Shown here piece by piece: positions 42,984-52,288 of a DNA stretch of 64,000 nucleotides; position 1 is the first letter of the stretch, and every line of letters starts with the position of its first letter. Position numbers and translations under genes: made by a program. The DNA comes from Flavobacterium psychrophilum (GTDB lineage: Bacteria; Bacteroidota; Bacteroidia; Flavobacteriales; Flavobacteriaceae): NCBI GenBank assembly GCA_945872245.1, contig CAMBZB010000003.1:1-64000 (forward strand). Direction: 5' to 3'. Under the pieces are notes generated by a model. It had not been told where the DNA came from, did not search any database, and worked only from the letters and a program-made list of their open reading frames with translations.

Positions 42984-43013
42984 GGTGTGGGGTTTGGGGT
43001 TTTAGGTTTGGGG
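42984..43013 (+). repeat. G-rich repeat, left arm of inverted repeat flanking the four-helix-bundle gene
   Basis: GTGGGGTTTGGGGTTTTAGG then TTTGGGG: four G-runs spaced by T3-T5, able to form a G-quadruplex. The reverse complement of a similar sequence lies beyond the gene at 43387-43420. Confidence 0.75.
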
Positions 43014-43026
43014 TAAAACAGAATTG

Positions 43027-43386
43027 ATGAGAAATTTCAAGGAATTAGAAGTGTGGAAAGAGTCGAGAGTTCTTACAAAAGACATCTATTTATTGACAAA
43101 TTTTTTGCCTCAAGATGAAAAATTTGGATTAATTTCTCAAATTAGAAGATGCGTTATTTCAATTGCATCAAATATTGCCGAAGGAGCCGCGAAAGATTCC
43201 CAAAAAGATTTTTTAAGATATCTACAAATAAGTCTAGGTTCAAGTTTTGAATTGGAAAGCCACCTAATTCTTTGTGTAGATTTAGAATTGATAAGTAAAA
43301 CCCAAATGGAAAATCATCTTGAAAACATCGAAAGAATACAAAAAAGAATTTCTTCTTTAATAAAATACGTAAAGACTCAAATTTAA
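43027..43386 (+). CDS. Four-helix-bundle protein (S23/IVP family)
   Basis: A 119-aa all-helical protein from ATG 43027 (a TTG codon precedes it). It has the family pattern [21 protein letters not shown], then [40 protein letters not shown] and a final coiled helix. The family includes proteins encoded by intervening sequences of 23S rRNA genes and Avd accessory proteins of diversity-generating retroelements; no reverse transcriptase is nearby. It interrupts the gap between the DUF151 gene and thyA and is bracketed by G-rich/C-rich inverted repeats. Confidence 0.88.
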   Translation: MRNFKELEVWKESRVLTKDIYLLTNFLPQDEKFGLISQIRRCVISIASNIAEGAAKDSQKDFLRYLQISLGSSFELESHLILCVDLELISKTQMENHLENIERIQKRISSLIKYVKTQI

Positions 43387-43421
43387 CCTCAACCCAAGAC
43401 CCAAGACCTAAAACCCTCAAA
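43387..43421 (+). repeat. C-rich repeat, right arm of the inverted repeat
   Basis: CCTCAACCCAAGACCCAAGA then CCTAAAACCCTC; on the minus strand it reads GGGTTTTAGGTCTTGGG, matching GGGTTTTAGGTTTGGGG on the left side of the gene. It ends 3 bases before the thyA start. Confidence 0.7.
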
Positions 43422-44246
43422 ATGAAACAATACCTAGATTTAGTTAAACACGTTTTAGAAAGCGGAAATCAAAAAGGAGATCGAACTGGAACAGGAACAA
43501 AGAGTGTGTTTGGCTACCAAATGCGATTTGATTTGGCAGAAGGTTTTCCAATGGTGACAACCAAAAAATTACACCTTAAATCAATCATACACGAATTGCT
43601 TTGGTTCTTGAAAGGCGACACCAATATTAAATATCTTCAAGAAAACGGCGTAAAAATTTGGGATGCCTGGGCGGATGAAAATGGGGATTTAGGTCCTGTT
43701 TACGGACATCAATGGCGCAACTGGAATAGTGAGGAAATAGACCAAATCACTGAGCTTATCAACGAACTAAAAACCAACCCAAACAGCCGCAGAATGTTGG
43801 TTTCGGCTTGGAATCCAAGTGTCTTACCGGATAATTCCAAGTCGTTTTCGGAAAATGTGTCCAACAACAAAGCCGCTTTACCGCCTTGTCACGCTTTCTT
43901 CCAATTCTATGTTTCCGACGGAAAATTGTCTTGCCAATTGTACCAGCGAAGTGCCGATATTTTTCTTGGCGTTCCTTTTAATATTGCTTCCTATGCCCTA
44001 TTTACCATGATGATTGCTCAAGTCTGCGAGTTGGGAGTAGGCGAATTCATTCATACGTTTGGTGATGCGCACATTTACAACAACCATTTTGAGCAAATGG
44101 AACTACAATTGTCACGAGAACCAAAACCATTGCCAAAAATGATTTTGAATCCAGCCATAAAAAACATCTTTGATTTTACTTTTGAAGATTTCACCCTCGA
44201 AGGATACGAACCACACGCCTTAATCAAAGGGAGTGTTGCGGTTTGA
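43422..44246 (+). CDS. thyA: Thymidylate synthase
   Basis: It makes dTMP from dUMP using methylene-tetrahydrofolate. The 274-aa protein has the usual motifs: [13 protein letters not shown], the dUMP-site [10 protein letters not shown], the catalytic cysteine in [30 protein letters not shown] and [10 protein letters not shown]. Dihydrofolate reductase, which recycles its product, is encoded 1.5 kb downstream on the same strand. Confidence 0.97.
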   Translation: MKQYLDLVKHVLESGNQKGDRTGTGTKSVFGYQMRFDLAEGFPMVTTKKLHLKSIIHELLWFLKGDTNIKYLQENGVKIWDAWADENGDLGPVYGHQWRNWNSEEIDQITELINELKTNPNSRRMLVSAWNPSVLPDNSKSFSENVSNNKAALPPCHAFFQFYVSDGKLSCQLYQRSADIFLGVPFNIASYALFTMMIAQVCELGVGEFIHTFGDAHIYNNHFEQMELQLSREPKPLPKMILNPAIKNIFDFTFEDFTLEGYEPHALIKGSVAV

Positions 44247-44339
44247 TTTTAGACTTGCCAACCACTATACCTCACTTTCATTATAACATAGCGTTCTTCT
44301 GAAAATAAAAATTCAATTATTTACACATAAAATAAAAGT

Positions 44340-44765
44340 ATGCCAACACCTGCTTTAGAATGTTTGTATTGTCAAAACAACGAAACATTACATCGCTTAA
44401 TGATCAAAATCTGTGATTTAGAAGTATCCAAACTGTTCTTGTTCAAAGAGCAATCTCATTGGGGTCGCTGCAATGTGGTCTATAAAGACCATGCGGTGGA
44501 GTTTCACGAATTAAGTGACGAACAACGAAATGCCTTCATGCGCGATGTGGCAAAAACTGCCAAAGCGATTGCAGCAGCCTTTAACCCCGATAAAATTAAC
44601 TACGGCGCTTATGCTGATACCATATCGCATTTACACATGCATGTGGTGCCTAAATACAAAGACGGTTATGGTTTTGGAGGTGTTTTTGAAATGAACCCAC
44701 AAAGAATCACGCTTTCTGATTCAGAATACGCTGCGACAATAGAAAAAATAAAAGTGGGATTATAG
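44340..44765 (+). CDS. HIT family hydrolase
   Basis: A 141-aa histidine-triad protein with SHLHMHVVPKYKDGYGFGG, the H-x-H-x-H catalytic motif. It starts with a CLYCQNN pair of cysteines that may bind zinc. HIT proteins hydrolyse nucleotide phosphoramidates or dinucleotides; the exact substrate is unclear. Confidence 0.93.
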   Translation: MPTPALECLYCQNNETLHRLMIKICDLEVSKLFLFKEQSHWGRCNVVYKDHAVEFHELSDEQRNAFMRDVAKTAKAIAAAFNPDKINYGAYADTISHLHMHVVPKYKDGYGFGGVFEMNPQRITLSDSEYAATIEKIKVGL

Positions 44766-44830
44766 CAATAATAAAGCACTTTTTGTTGCCAATGCGCGCA
44801 ACCTATTACCATCCTGGTATCATAAAAACA

Positions 44831-44856
44831 AAAAATCCGCTTTGCAGCGGATTTTT
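44831..44856. terminator. Bidirectional terminator
   Basis: AAAAATCCGC (44831-44840) pairs with GCGGATTTTT (44847-44856) between the convergent HIT and CBM48 genes. Confidence 0.88.
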
Positions 44857-44865
44857 CACTTATGA

Positions 44866-45162
44866 TTAAACGTATAAAACACCATTTTCAGTCCCAGCAA
44901 AATCATTCCATTTGAACGAATCGGCTTCGCTTTCGTTCACGTAAGCACCATCAATTACGTATTTAAATTCGTAAGAAGCATCTTTTGGTATATCAAAAGC
45001 CCCTTTAAAACTTCCATTTTTTAATTTGGATAATTCTCCTTCTTTCTGATTCCAATTGTTGAAATCTCCCACAACTGAAGCGGTAACTGCCTCTTTTGCT
45101 TCTACTGAAAATGTAACTTTACAAACTGGTTTTGTTTTAACAAATTGTTTTTTTACAGACAT
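44866..45162 (-). CDS. Small glycogen-binding (CBM48/AMPK-beta-like) domain protein
   Basis: The chosen ATG at 45160-45162 gives 98 aa (MSVKKQFVKTKPVCKVTFSV). The frame reaches 45219, but a promoter element TACCTTTG (45190-45197, minus) lies in that stretch. The domain reads VTASVVGDFNNWN, then FKGAFDIPKDASYEFKYVIDG, the isoamylase early-set/CBM48 signature; the rest is only this one domain. It may bind glycogen or oligosaccharides or serve in regulation; unknown. Confidence 0.88.
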   Translation of the reverse strand: MSVKKQFVKTKPVCKVTFSVEAKEAVTASVVGDFNNWNQKEGELSKLKNGSFKGAFDIPKDASYEFKYVIDGAYVNESEADSFKWNDFAGTENGVLYV

Positions 45163-45189
45163 AACTATTTCATTTTTAGAATTATGTGA

Positions 45190-45197
45190 CAAAGGTA
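45190..45197 (-). promoter_or_regulatory. Predicted -7 promoter element of the CBM48 gene
   Basis: TACCTTTG on the minus strand, 28 bases before the chosen start; it decides against the longer reading frame. Confidence 0.6.
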
Positions 45198-45401
45198 GCC
45201 TAGATATTTTATATTTCAACCTCTAATATGAAGTTTTAGGAGTACGGCAAAATCTTTCTTAATTTTTGGTTCTATTCCTAATAATAATTGGCTATTATTT
45301 TTATATTCTAAAACAGAAAACGTTTTCTGGTTAAATAATGACAGATTAAAAATAGTGCTTTTTCAAAATAAATTTTACCTTTATAAACAAAATTTGGGCA
45401 A

Positions 45402-45743
45402 ATGGAAAATGAACAACACGAACGTTACGAATATGCCAGAAAAAGAATAAACCAAAAAAAAAGACTCTATTTTCATTTTGTATTGTTCTTGTTGGGAAGT
45501 ATCTTTTTATTCATTGCCAACTATTTTTTGGTTTTTGGCTTTACTTCAAATTGGGCTAAATGGGGAATCACACTCTGGTTGTTCCTGTTTATCCTCCATT
45601 TCATAAAAGTGTACATTACTGACCGCTTTATGAATAAAGATTGGGAAAGGGAGCAAATAGAGAGACTAATGGCTTTACAACAGAAAAAAATAGACCAATT
45701 GCAAACGAAGACAAATAACGAAACCCCATCCAATCCCCAATAG
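45402..45743 (+). CDS. 2TM domain protein
   Basis: A 113-aa protein with two adjacent membrane helices (LYFHFVLFLLGSIFLFIANYFLVFG and WGITLWLFLFILHFIKVYI), preceded by a charged N-terminus and followed by a cytoplasmic helix (DWEREQIERLMALQQKKIDQLQ). This is the 2TM family common in flavobacteria, function unknown. It is three bases upstream of folA in the same operon. Confidence 0.85.
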   Translation: MENEQHERYEYARKRINQKKRLYFHFVLFLLGSIFLFIANYFLVFGFTSNWAKWGITLWLFLFILHFIKVYITDRFMNKDWEREQIERLMALQQKKIDQLQTKTNNETPSNPQ

Positions 45744-45746
45744 AAT

Positions 45747-46232
45747 ATGGTTATTATGATCGCGGCTGTAGCCGAAAATAATGCGCTAGGAAAAAACAAT
45801 GATTTACTCTGGCATTTACCCAATGATTTCAAGCGTTTCAAGGAAATTACCTCAGGTCACCATATCATCATGGGAAGAAAAACCTTTGAAAGCTTCCCAA
45901 AACCTTTGCCTAATAGGACTCACGTAATTATTACACGACAAAATGATTTCGAGCACGAAGGATGTATTGTGGTTCAAAACATAGAAAAAGCCCTCTCCGT
46001 TTGTCCAGTTAATGAAAATCTGTACATTATAGGGGGTGGCGAAATTTACCAACAATCTATTTCTTTTGCTGACCAGCTTGACATCACACGGGTGCATCAT
46101 TCTTTTGATGCAGATGTCTATTTCCCAGAAATAGATCCTGAAATTTGGGAGTTAACTTCCGAGACGTTTCATCAAAAAGACGAAAGACATCTTTTTGATT
46201 ATACTTTTCAAACATTTGTACGGAAAAAATAA
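45747..46232 (+). CDS. folA: Dihydrofolate reductase
   Basis: The 161-aa enzyme regenerates tetrahydrofolate. Family motifs are MIAAVAENNALGKNNDLLWHLPNDFKRFK, HHIIMGRKTFESFPKPLPNRTHVIIT, and LYIIGGGEIYQQSI. It is three bases after the 2TM gene. It complements ThyA, whose reaction oxidises folate. Confidence 0.97.
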   Translation: MVIMIAAVAENNALGKNNDLLWHLPNDFKRFKEITSGHHIIMGRKTFESFPKPLPNRTHVIITRQNDFEHEGCIVVQNIEKALSVCPVNENLYIIGGGEIYQQSISFADQLDITRVHHSFDADVYFPEIDPEIWELTSETFHQKDERHLFDYTFQTFVRKK

Positions 46233-46255
46233 AGTCAATATCCAAAAATCTGGGC

Positions 46256-46263
46256 TACCTTTG
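46256..46263 (+). promoter_or_regulatory. Predicted -7 promoter element of menG/ubiE
   Basis: TACCTTTG, 17 bases before the ATG at 46281, matches TAnnTTTG. Confidence 0.6.
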
Positions 46264-46280
46264 CCTTAAATTTCAGAAAA

Positions 46281-47012
46281 ATGTCGGAAAACATAACGCC
46301 TTACAAAAATTCAACCTTAAGCAAGAAAGAACAAATAGCACAAATGTTTGATACCATCTCCGAAAATTATGACCGTCTTAACCGGGTCATTTCCTTTGGA
46401 ATAGATGTGAAATGGCGGAAAAAAGTGTTGCAAATTGTCACCCGATCAAACCCCAAAACCATTCTGGACATCGCCACAGGAACGGGCGACTTGGCCATTT
46501 TGATGGCACAAACTAAGGCCCCTAAAATAATTGGCTTAGACATTTCGGCAGGAATGCTTGAAGTGGGAAGAAAAAAAATTCAATACAAAAACTTGTCCAA
46601 CACCATAGAAATGGTTTTGGCTGATTCAGAAGAAATGCCGTTTGAGGACAGTTATTTCGACGCAATTACGGTGGCATTTGGCGTTAGAAATTTCGAAAAT
46701 CTAGAAAAAGGATTGGCTGAAATTTTAAGGGTATTAAAACCAAACGGGGTATTTGTCATCCTTGAAACCTCGGTGCCAGACAAAAACCCCTACAAGCAGG
46801 GCTATACTTTTTACAGCAAAAACATACTGCCTATTATAGGAAAATTATTCTCTAAGGACAACGTTGCCTATGGCTATCTTTCAGAATCAGCAGCCGCTTT
46901 TCCTTATGGCGAAGCTTTGAACAATATTTTGAGAAAAATTGGGTTTATAGAGGTTAAGGCTATGCCGCAAACATTCGGGGTTGCCACTATTTATTCGGCG
47001 ACCAAAAAATAG
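46281..47012 (+). CDS. ubiE: Demethylmenaquinone methyltransferase (UbiE/MenG)
   Basis: A 243-aa SAM-dependent methyltransferase for the last step of menaquinone synthesis. Visible motifs are IAQMFDTISENYDRLNRVISFGIDVKWRKK, the SAM motif LDIATGTGDLAIL and ADSEEMPFEDSYFDAITVAFGVRNF. Flavobacteria use menaquinone, so MenG is the better name for its role. It ends three bases before the first frame of the PorT gene. Confidence 0.95.
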   Translation: MSENITPYKNSTLSKKEQIAQMFDTISENYDRLNRVISFGIDVKWRKKVLQIVTRSNPKTILDIATGTGDLAILMAQTKAPKIIGLDISAGMLEVGRKKIQYKNLSNTIEMVLADSEEMPFEDSYFDAITVAFGVRNFENLEKGLAEILRVLKPNGVFVILETSVPDKNPYKQGYTFYSKNILPIIGKLFSKDNVAYGYLSESAAAFPYGEALNNILRKIGFIEVKAMPQTFGVATIYSATKK

Positions 47013-47035
47013 TATTGAAAATAGTTCGCTTACCT

Positions 47036-47758
47036 ATGAAAAAAATAGTTGTCTTTCTTATATTAACCCTAACTATAAAAATACACGCTCAGTTTGCCAA
47101 AAGCATGTTTAGCAAGGACCCTATTATCAATCTAGAAAATTTTCAAAAACAAAGGGTTTATTTTGGGTTTTACTTGGGATTTAATTCCTATGATTTCAAA
47201 ATGGATTACAAAACAGTTGGTGAAGATATTCTCATAAAAAAAAGCACTGGATTCAATGTAGGACTTGTAGCCGATTTAAAGCTTCAAGAATACGTGAGTT
47301 TGCGATTTGAACCCGGACTTTACTACACAAAAAGGGATTTGCAATATCCTGAAAGTTATTTTTCAGCAACAACACCAACATCTTCAGACAAACTAAGGGA
47401 AGTAAACAGCACCTATCTCCATTTCCCTTTATTACTGAAATTTTTGGCCCTTAGAACGGGAAATGTTCGGCCCTATATTTTAGGTGGTGTATCGACTACT
47501 CTAAATTTATCGAGTAATTCAAAATCAAAAGACGACAATCTACAACAACGCTTTAGGGTAAAGCCCTGGACTCAAAATTATGAGTTGGGTCTTGGCATCG
47601 ATTTCTTTTCGGAATATTTTATTTTCTCGCCTTCCATCAGGGGCGTTTTCGGGCTTAACGACGAATTAATTCGCGATTATGATGACTTAAGTCCTTGGAC
47701 AGGGAATATAGAATCAATGAAAACTAGAGCTGTTTTCATCAATTTTACTTTTCACTAA
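47036..47758 (+). CDS. porT: PorT-family T9SS-associated outer membrane protein
   Basis: The ATG at 47036 gives a signal peptide (MKKIVVFLILTLTIKIHAQ) and a 240-aa protein of amphipathic strands (YFGFYLGFNSYDFKM, VSLRFEPGLYYTKRDL, STYLHFPLLLKFLAL, RPYILGGVSTTLNL), an eight-stranded barrel ending in F-I-N-F-T-F-H. The sequence and the position next to ubiE match the PorT genes I know of from gliding flavobacteria, where it is needed for type IX secretion. The T9SS cargo in this window (20-30 kb) would depend on it. Confidence 0.85.
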   Translation: MKKIVVFLILTLTIKIHAQFAKSMFSKDPIINLENFQKQRVYFGFYLGFNSYDFKMDYKTVGEDILIKKSTGFNVGLVADLKLQEYVSLRFEPGLYYTKRDLQYPESYFSATTPTSSDKLREVNSTYLHFPLLLKFLALRTGNVRPYILGGVSTTLNLSSNSKSKDDNLQQRFRVKPWTQNYELGLGIDFFSEYFIFSPSIRGVFGLNDELIRDYDDLSPWTGNIESMKTRAVFINFTFH

Positions 47759-47812
47759 AAAACAATGTTCCGTTTTGTCTCAGCTTAGAAAATCGGAACA
47801 CCCACCCTGACA

Positions 47813-48538
47813 CTAACTTCTTCGGAACTCACTAAGAACAATTGCGGTGGCGGTAGCAACATTTAAACTTTCCGTTTTTTGAAGGGAACCGAATCGAGGA
47901 ATGGTCAACCTATTTTTGATTAATTTTTCAAGTTCTGGAGAAATTCCGTTAGCTTCATTGCCCATAACAATAATGCCTTCTTGAGGCAAATCCGTTTTAT
48001 AAATAATATTCCCCTGCATAAAAGTGCCAAAAACGGGTAATTGAGTTTGGCCAATAAAATTTTCCAAATCAATATAATTTACATTCACCCTGGCAATGGA
48101 ACCCATTGTGGCCTGAACTACCTTTGGATTGTAAATATCGACAGCATCCTTGGAGCATACTATTTGATCAATCCCAAACCAGTCGCACAATCGCAAAATG
48201 GTTCCTAAATTTCCTGGATCACGGATGGAATCAAGAGCGAGAATTAATCCCGATTCGATTATTTTTTTATCGGCTTGAATTCTAAAAACTCCCAAACAAG
48301 AATTTTGCGTTGCTAAAGCGCTAATTTTTTTTAATTCATTTGCTGAAATTATTGTTTTTTTGTCCTGCGAAACTTCCTCAAAATCGTTTTGGGTGGTATA
48401 CAAATGAACCAATTCAAAATTTGATTCTACCAATTCTTGAATTACCTTTATGCCTTCGGCAAAAAACAATTGATTGACAAATCGCTGTTTTTTTTGCTGT
48501 AAACTCGTTATAAGTTTTATTTGGTTTTTACTAAGCAT
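47813..48538 (-). CDS. TrmH/SpoU-family RNA 2'-O-methyltransferase
   Basis: The chosen ATG (48536-48538) gives 241 aa starting MLSKNQIKLITSLQQKKQRF, a typical RNA-binding N-terminus. SPOUT motifs follow: LALDSIRDPGNLGTILRLCDWFG, GIIVMGNEANGISPELE, and IPRFGSLQKTESLNVATATAIVL. The frame runs to 48706, but that would cross the divergent tamL promoter and start. The target nucleotide is not known. Confidence 0.92.
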   Translation of the reverse strand: MLSKNQIKLITSLQQKKQRFVNQLFFAEGIKVIQELVESNFELVHLYTTQNDFEEVSQDKKTIISANELKKISALATQNSCLGVFRIQADKKIIESGLILALDSIRDPGNLGTILRLCDWFGIDQIVCSKDAVDIYNPKVVQATMGSIARVNVNYIDLENFIGQTQLPVFGTFMQGNIIYKTDLPQEGIIVMGNEANGISPELEKLIKNRLTIPRFGSLQKTESLNVATATAIVLSEFRRS

Positions 48539-48548
48539 AAAATAATGT

Positions 48549-48556
48549 ACTTTTGA
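48549..48556 (+). promoter_or_regulatory. Predicted -7 promoter element of tamL
   Basis: TACTTTTG, about 20 bases before the TTG start at 48576; it supports that start. Confidence 0.55.
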
Positions 48557-48575
48557 ATTAAATATTTTCGAACAC

Positions 48576-51128
48576 TTGAAAAAGATTAGCACAAAAATAG
48601 CAGCATTTATTCTAATTGCAACTATAATCGCGGCATGTAATACCGTGAAACGAGTTCCAAACGGCAAATACCTCCTGACTAAAAATAAAATTTTGATAAA
48701 TGGCAAAGCCAGTAAAGATGAAAATGTCGTTAATCAACTCTATCAAAAACCAAATAGCAGCATACTTGGCAATCATTTGCGGTTGAATTTATTTAACCTT
48801 GCCAATCCAAATCCAGACTCTACTTACCAAGCCAAGTTTGCCAATAATCCCAGAAAATACAAACGAAAATCAAAATGGCTTTCCGCAAAACAAGTGGATC
48901 GACTTGGGAAATCTTTTTGGTATCACGGCATTCATGATTTCTTGAAAAAAACTGGTGAACCACCAGTTATCATTGATACCGCAAAAACAAATAAATCAAT
49001 ACTTAGACTGAAATACTATTATTTTAACGATGGCTTTTTTAATGTAAAAGCATCTTATAAATCAGACACTTTAAAAGCTAAAAAAGCTAAAATAAAATAT
49101 ACCGTAACTACGGGAAAGCCCTATTTTTTAGATTCTTTGAAAACAACCATCCAGACGCCGGTTTTAGACTCGATGTTTCAGGCAACAAAATCAAACTGTC
49201 TTCTAAAATCTGGCAAACAATACAATACCACCTATTTTGATACGGAAAAAAATAGGATTTCAGACTATTTTAGAAACAATGGTGTGTATCATTTTCAGCC
49301 TAATAATGTGACTTTTGACATCGATACCATTAGCAAAGAGAATAAGGCGAGCGTGAATTTGATGATAAACGATTATTCCTATCAAGAAAACGATTCCACT
49401 AAAACCGAACCTTTCAAAATATACAAGATAAGCGATGTGCATATTTACACCGATTACTCGCCCACCAATACCAACACAATCTCCGATAGCACTCTCTACA
49501 ACAACTTTCATTTGTACAGCAACAACAAATTGAAGTACAAACCACGCGCTATAACCGACGCTGTTTTTATTACAAAAGGAGGTTTATTTGCCGACAACAA
49601 AACTGTTTTAAGCTCTCGATATTTAAACAACCTTAAAATTTTCAATTATCCAGCCATTCAATATGAGATGGATAAAAGAGATACGACTGCACATTCTTTG
49701 ATTGCAAAAATATATCTGACCCCTCGCAAAAAATTTAGTTTTGGAAGCTCATTCGATTTGACCCATTCGAACATTCAAGACATTGGTATTGGAGGGTCAA
49801 CCTCACTGTCTATGAGAAATATTTTTAATGGCGCCGAAACATTGGAAATTGCAGCACGCGGAACTATTGGTTCCTCCAAAGATTTGGCAAATCCAAAAAA
49901 TAATTTCTTTAATGTCTCAGAATATGGAATTGATTTGAAAGTAAATTTTCCTAGGATTTTTATGCCTTTCCCCACGGAAAGAATCATTCCCAAAAGTATG
50001 ATTCCTTCAACTCTAATCGCCGCGGGATTATCAACCCAAAAAAATGTTGGTTTGGATAAAGAAAACTTTACCGGCTCTTTGTCTTATATTTGGACCCCTA
50101 AAAAAAATAACACAGCTCATCTTGATCTTTTTAACGCTCAATTTGTACGGAACCTTAATCCTAAAAATTATTTTAATGTTTATGGCACTTCCTATAATGC
50201 CTTGAATGAAATTGGGAAAGTCTACAATTTAAACACCTCGTATTTTGACACAAATGGGAATTTGAAAATTGAGGAAGGAACTGCTGGATTTACCAATGCT
50301 GTATTATCAGGAAATACGAGCCTAACACCCGCGGATAAAAACTATGAAACCATAAAAAGCAATGAAGAACGAAGAGTCCGACTTACAGAAAATGATTTTA
50401 TTCTCGCCACCAGTTATACCTTCACAAAAACCACCAAAACCGATTTTCAAGACAATGCATTTTATCTTTTTAAAACAAAAATAGAATCAGCAGGCTCGCT
50501 TTTGTCCTTGATTGCAAATACGTCAAATATGAAGAAAAAACAAGATGGAAAATATGAAATTTTCAATTTAGAATATTCGGAATATATAAAAACAGAATTT
50601 GATTATATCAAACACTGGGATCTATCCAAGGAAAAAGTGTTTGCCGTTAGAACCTTTTTTGGAATTGCGATACCTTTTGGAAATTCAAACAACATTCCTT
50701 TTTCAAGGAGTTATTTTTCTGGAGGTTCAAACGATAATAGAGCTTGGCAACCCTATAGTTTGGGTCCGGGAAGCAGTGGTGCGGTAAATGATTTCAATGA
50801 AGCCAATATGAAAATTGCTTGCAGCGGAGAATTTAGATTTAAAATACTGGGCCCTCTAAAAGGGGCGCTATTTGCAGATGCCGGCAATATATGGAATGTC
50901 CTAGATAATGTGGTTGACGAAAAATCAACTTTTAAAAATCTGAAAGACATAAAAGAAATAGCATTGGGTTCAGGATTCGGATTGCGGTATGATTTAAGCT
51001 TCTTTGTTGTTCGATTTGATTTTGGATTTAAGACCTATAATCCAGCGAGTGAAATTGGTAGACGATGGTTTAAAGACTATAATTTTGCTCATTCGGTTTT
51101 AAATTTCGGAATAAATTATCCTTTCTAA
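48576..51128 (+). CDS. TamL-like BamA/Omp85-family lipoprotein
   Basis: An 850-aa protein starting at TTG with a lipoprotein signal (MKKISTKIAAFILIATIIAAC), then a POTRA-like region (KISDVHIYTDYS, LNNLKIFNYPAIQYEM) and a C-terminal Omp85 beta-barrel (SYFSGGSNDNRAWQPYSLGPG, an RGD-loop-like motif, and a final HSVLNFGINYPF). Lipidated BamA homologues in Bacteroidota are called TamL and help assemble outer-membrane proteins. No tamB-like gene is next to it. Confidence 0.9.
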   Translation: MKKISTKIAAFILIATIIAACNTVKRVPNGKYLLTKNKILINGKASKDENVVNQLYQKPNSSILGNHLRLNLFNLANPNPDSTYQAKFANNPRKYKRKSKWLSAKQVDRLGKSFWYHGIHDFLKKTGEPPVIIDTAKTNKSILRLKYYYFNDGFFNVKASYKSDTLKAKKAKIKYTVTTGKPYFLDSLKTTIQTPVLDSMFQATKSNCLLKSGKQYNTTYFDTEKNRISDYFRNNGVYHFQPNNVTFDIDTISKENKASVNLMINDYSYQENDSTKTEPFKIYKISDVHIYTDYSPTNTNTISDSTLYNNFHLYSNNKLKYKPRAITDAVFITKGGLFADNKTVLSSRYLNNLKIFNYPAIQYEMDKRDTTAHSLIAKIYLTPRKKFSFGSSFDLTHSNIQDIGIGGSTSLSMRNIFNGAETLEIAARGTIGSSKDLANPKNNFFNVSEYGIDLKVNFPRIFMPFPTERIIPKSMIPSTLIAAGLSTQKNVGLDKENFTGSLSYIWTPKKNNTAHLDLFNAQFVRNLNPKNYFNVYGTSYNALNEIGKVYNLNTSYFDTNGNLKIEEGTAGFTNAVLSGNTSLTPADKNYETIKSNEERRVRLTENDFILATSYTFTKTTKTDFQDNAFYLFKTKIESAGSLLSLIANTSNMKKKQDGKYEIFNLEYSEYIKTEFDYIKHWDLSKEKVFAVRTFFGIAIPFGNSNNIPFSRSYFSGGSNDNRAWQPYSLGPGSSGAVNDFNEANMKIACSGEFRFKILGPLKGALFADAGNIWNVLDNVVDEKSTFKNLKDIKEIALGSGFGLRYDLSFFVVRFDFGFKTYNPASEIGRRWFKDYNFAHSVLNFGINYPF

Positions 51129-51143
51129 TTCGCAATTAATTCC

Positions 51144-51151
51144 TATTTTTG
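51144..51151 (+). promoter_or_regulatory. Predicted -7 promoter element of fbaA
   Basis: TATTTTTG, 26 bases before the fbaA start. Confidence 0.6.
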
Positions 51152-51176
51152 CACAAAAAAACTAAAAAAAATTATT

Positions 51177-52244
51177 ATGGCTCATAATATCAAATCGGGA
51201 GTAGCTACAGGAGACCAAGTACAAGAAATTTTCAAATACGCAAAAGAAAAGGGTTTTGCCCTTCCTGCTGTAAATGTAATCGGTTCAAGCACCATAAATG
51301 GTGTTCTTGAAACTGCAGCTAAATTGAACGCTCCTGTTATTATTCAATTTTCTAATGGAGGCGCACAGTTTAATGCTGGAAAAGGACTTTCTAATGCAGG
51401 TGAAAAAGCGGCAATCGCAGGAGGAATAGCAGGTGCTTTGCATATCCATACCTTGGCTGAAGCCTATGGCGCAACTGTAATTTTACACACCGATCACTGT
51501 GCGAAAAAATTATTGCCTTGGATAGATGGTTTATTGGATGCTTCTGAAAAACATTTTGCAGCAACTGGAAAACCGTTATATAGTTCTCATATGATTGATT
51601 TATCAGAAGAGCCTATCGAAGAAAACATAGAAATCTGTAAGGCTTATTTGGCTAGAATGAGCAAAATGGGAATGACATTAGAAATCGAGCTTGGCATAAC
51701 GGGTGGAGAAGAAGATGGCGTTGACAATTCAGACGTAGATAGCTCAAAATTATATACTCAACCTTCTGAAGTATCTTATGCTTACGAAGAATTATTAAAA
51801 GTAAGTCCTAGATTTACAATCGCGGCTTCTTTTGGGAATGTTCACGGGGTTTACAAACCAGGAAATGTAAAACTGACTCCAAAAATCTTGAAAAATTCTC
51901 AAGATTACGTTCAACAAAAATTCAATACCGGACACAATCCTGTTGATTTCGTTTTTCACGGAGGTTCTGGTTCTACACTTGAAGAAATCAGAGAAGGCAT
52001 TAGCTATGGTGTTGTAAAAATGAACATTGACACTGATTTACAATTTGCATTTACAGAAGGTATTCGTGACTTTATGGTAAACAACATTGAGTATCTAAAA
52101 ACTCAAATTGGAAACCCAACTGGTGACGATGCTCCAAACAAAAAATATTACGACCCAAGAAGATGGTTGCGTGAAGGCGAAAGCACTTTCAATGCCAGAC
52201 TAGAACAAGCTTTTGCTGACTTGAATAATATAAACACCTTATAA
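51177..52244 (+). CDS. fbaA: Class II fructose-bisphosphate aldolase
   Basis: The 355-aa zinc-dependent glycolytic aldolase (class IIA, E. coli FbaA-like). Zinc-site histidines lie in ILHTDHCAKKLLPW, SFGNVHGVYKPGN and VFHGGSGSTLEE; the ELGITGGEEDGVDNSDVDSS segment is also characteristic. Together with accD it is part of a core metabolic pair. The 44-base gap to accD contains an AATTGATAATTGTCAA-like repeat. Confidence 0.97.
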   Translation: MAHNIKSGVATGDQVQEIFKYAKEKGFALPAVNVIGSSTINGVLETAAKLNAPVIIQFSNGGAQFNAGKGLSNAGEKAAIAGGIAGALHIHTLAEAYGATVILHTDHCAKKLLPWIDGLLDASEKHFAATGKPLYSSHMIDLSEEPIEENIEICKAYLARMSKMGMTLEIELGITGGEEDGVDNSDVDSSKLYTQPSEVSYAYEELLKVSPRFTIAASFGNVHGVYKPGNVKLTPKILKNSQDYVQQKFNTGHNPVDFVFHGGSGSTLEEIREGISYGVVKMNIDTDLQFAFTEGIRDFMVNNIEYLKTQIGNPTGDDAPNKKYYDPRRWLREGESTFNARLEQAFADLNNINTL

Positions 52245-52288
52245 TTAACAATTGATAATTGTCAACTATCCATTATCCAATTAAAAAT

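Noticed and set aside
43024..43386. Four-helix-bundle protein as a diversity-generating retroelement accessory (Avd)
   Set aside because: No reverse transcriptase, template repeat or variable repeat was seen nearby.
47813..48706. Longer N-terminus for the RNA methyltransferase (start at 48706)
   Set aside because: It would run through the divergent tamL promoter and start, and the extra residues are hydrophobic and unlike the family; ATG 48538 fits the family start.
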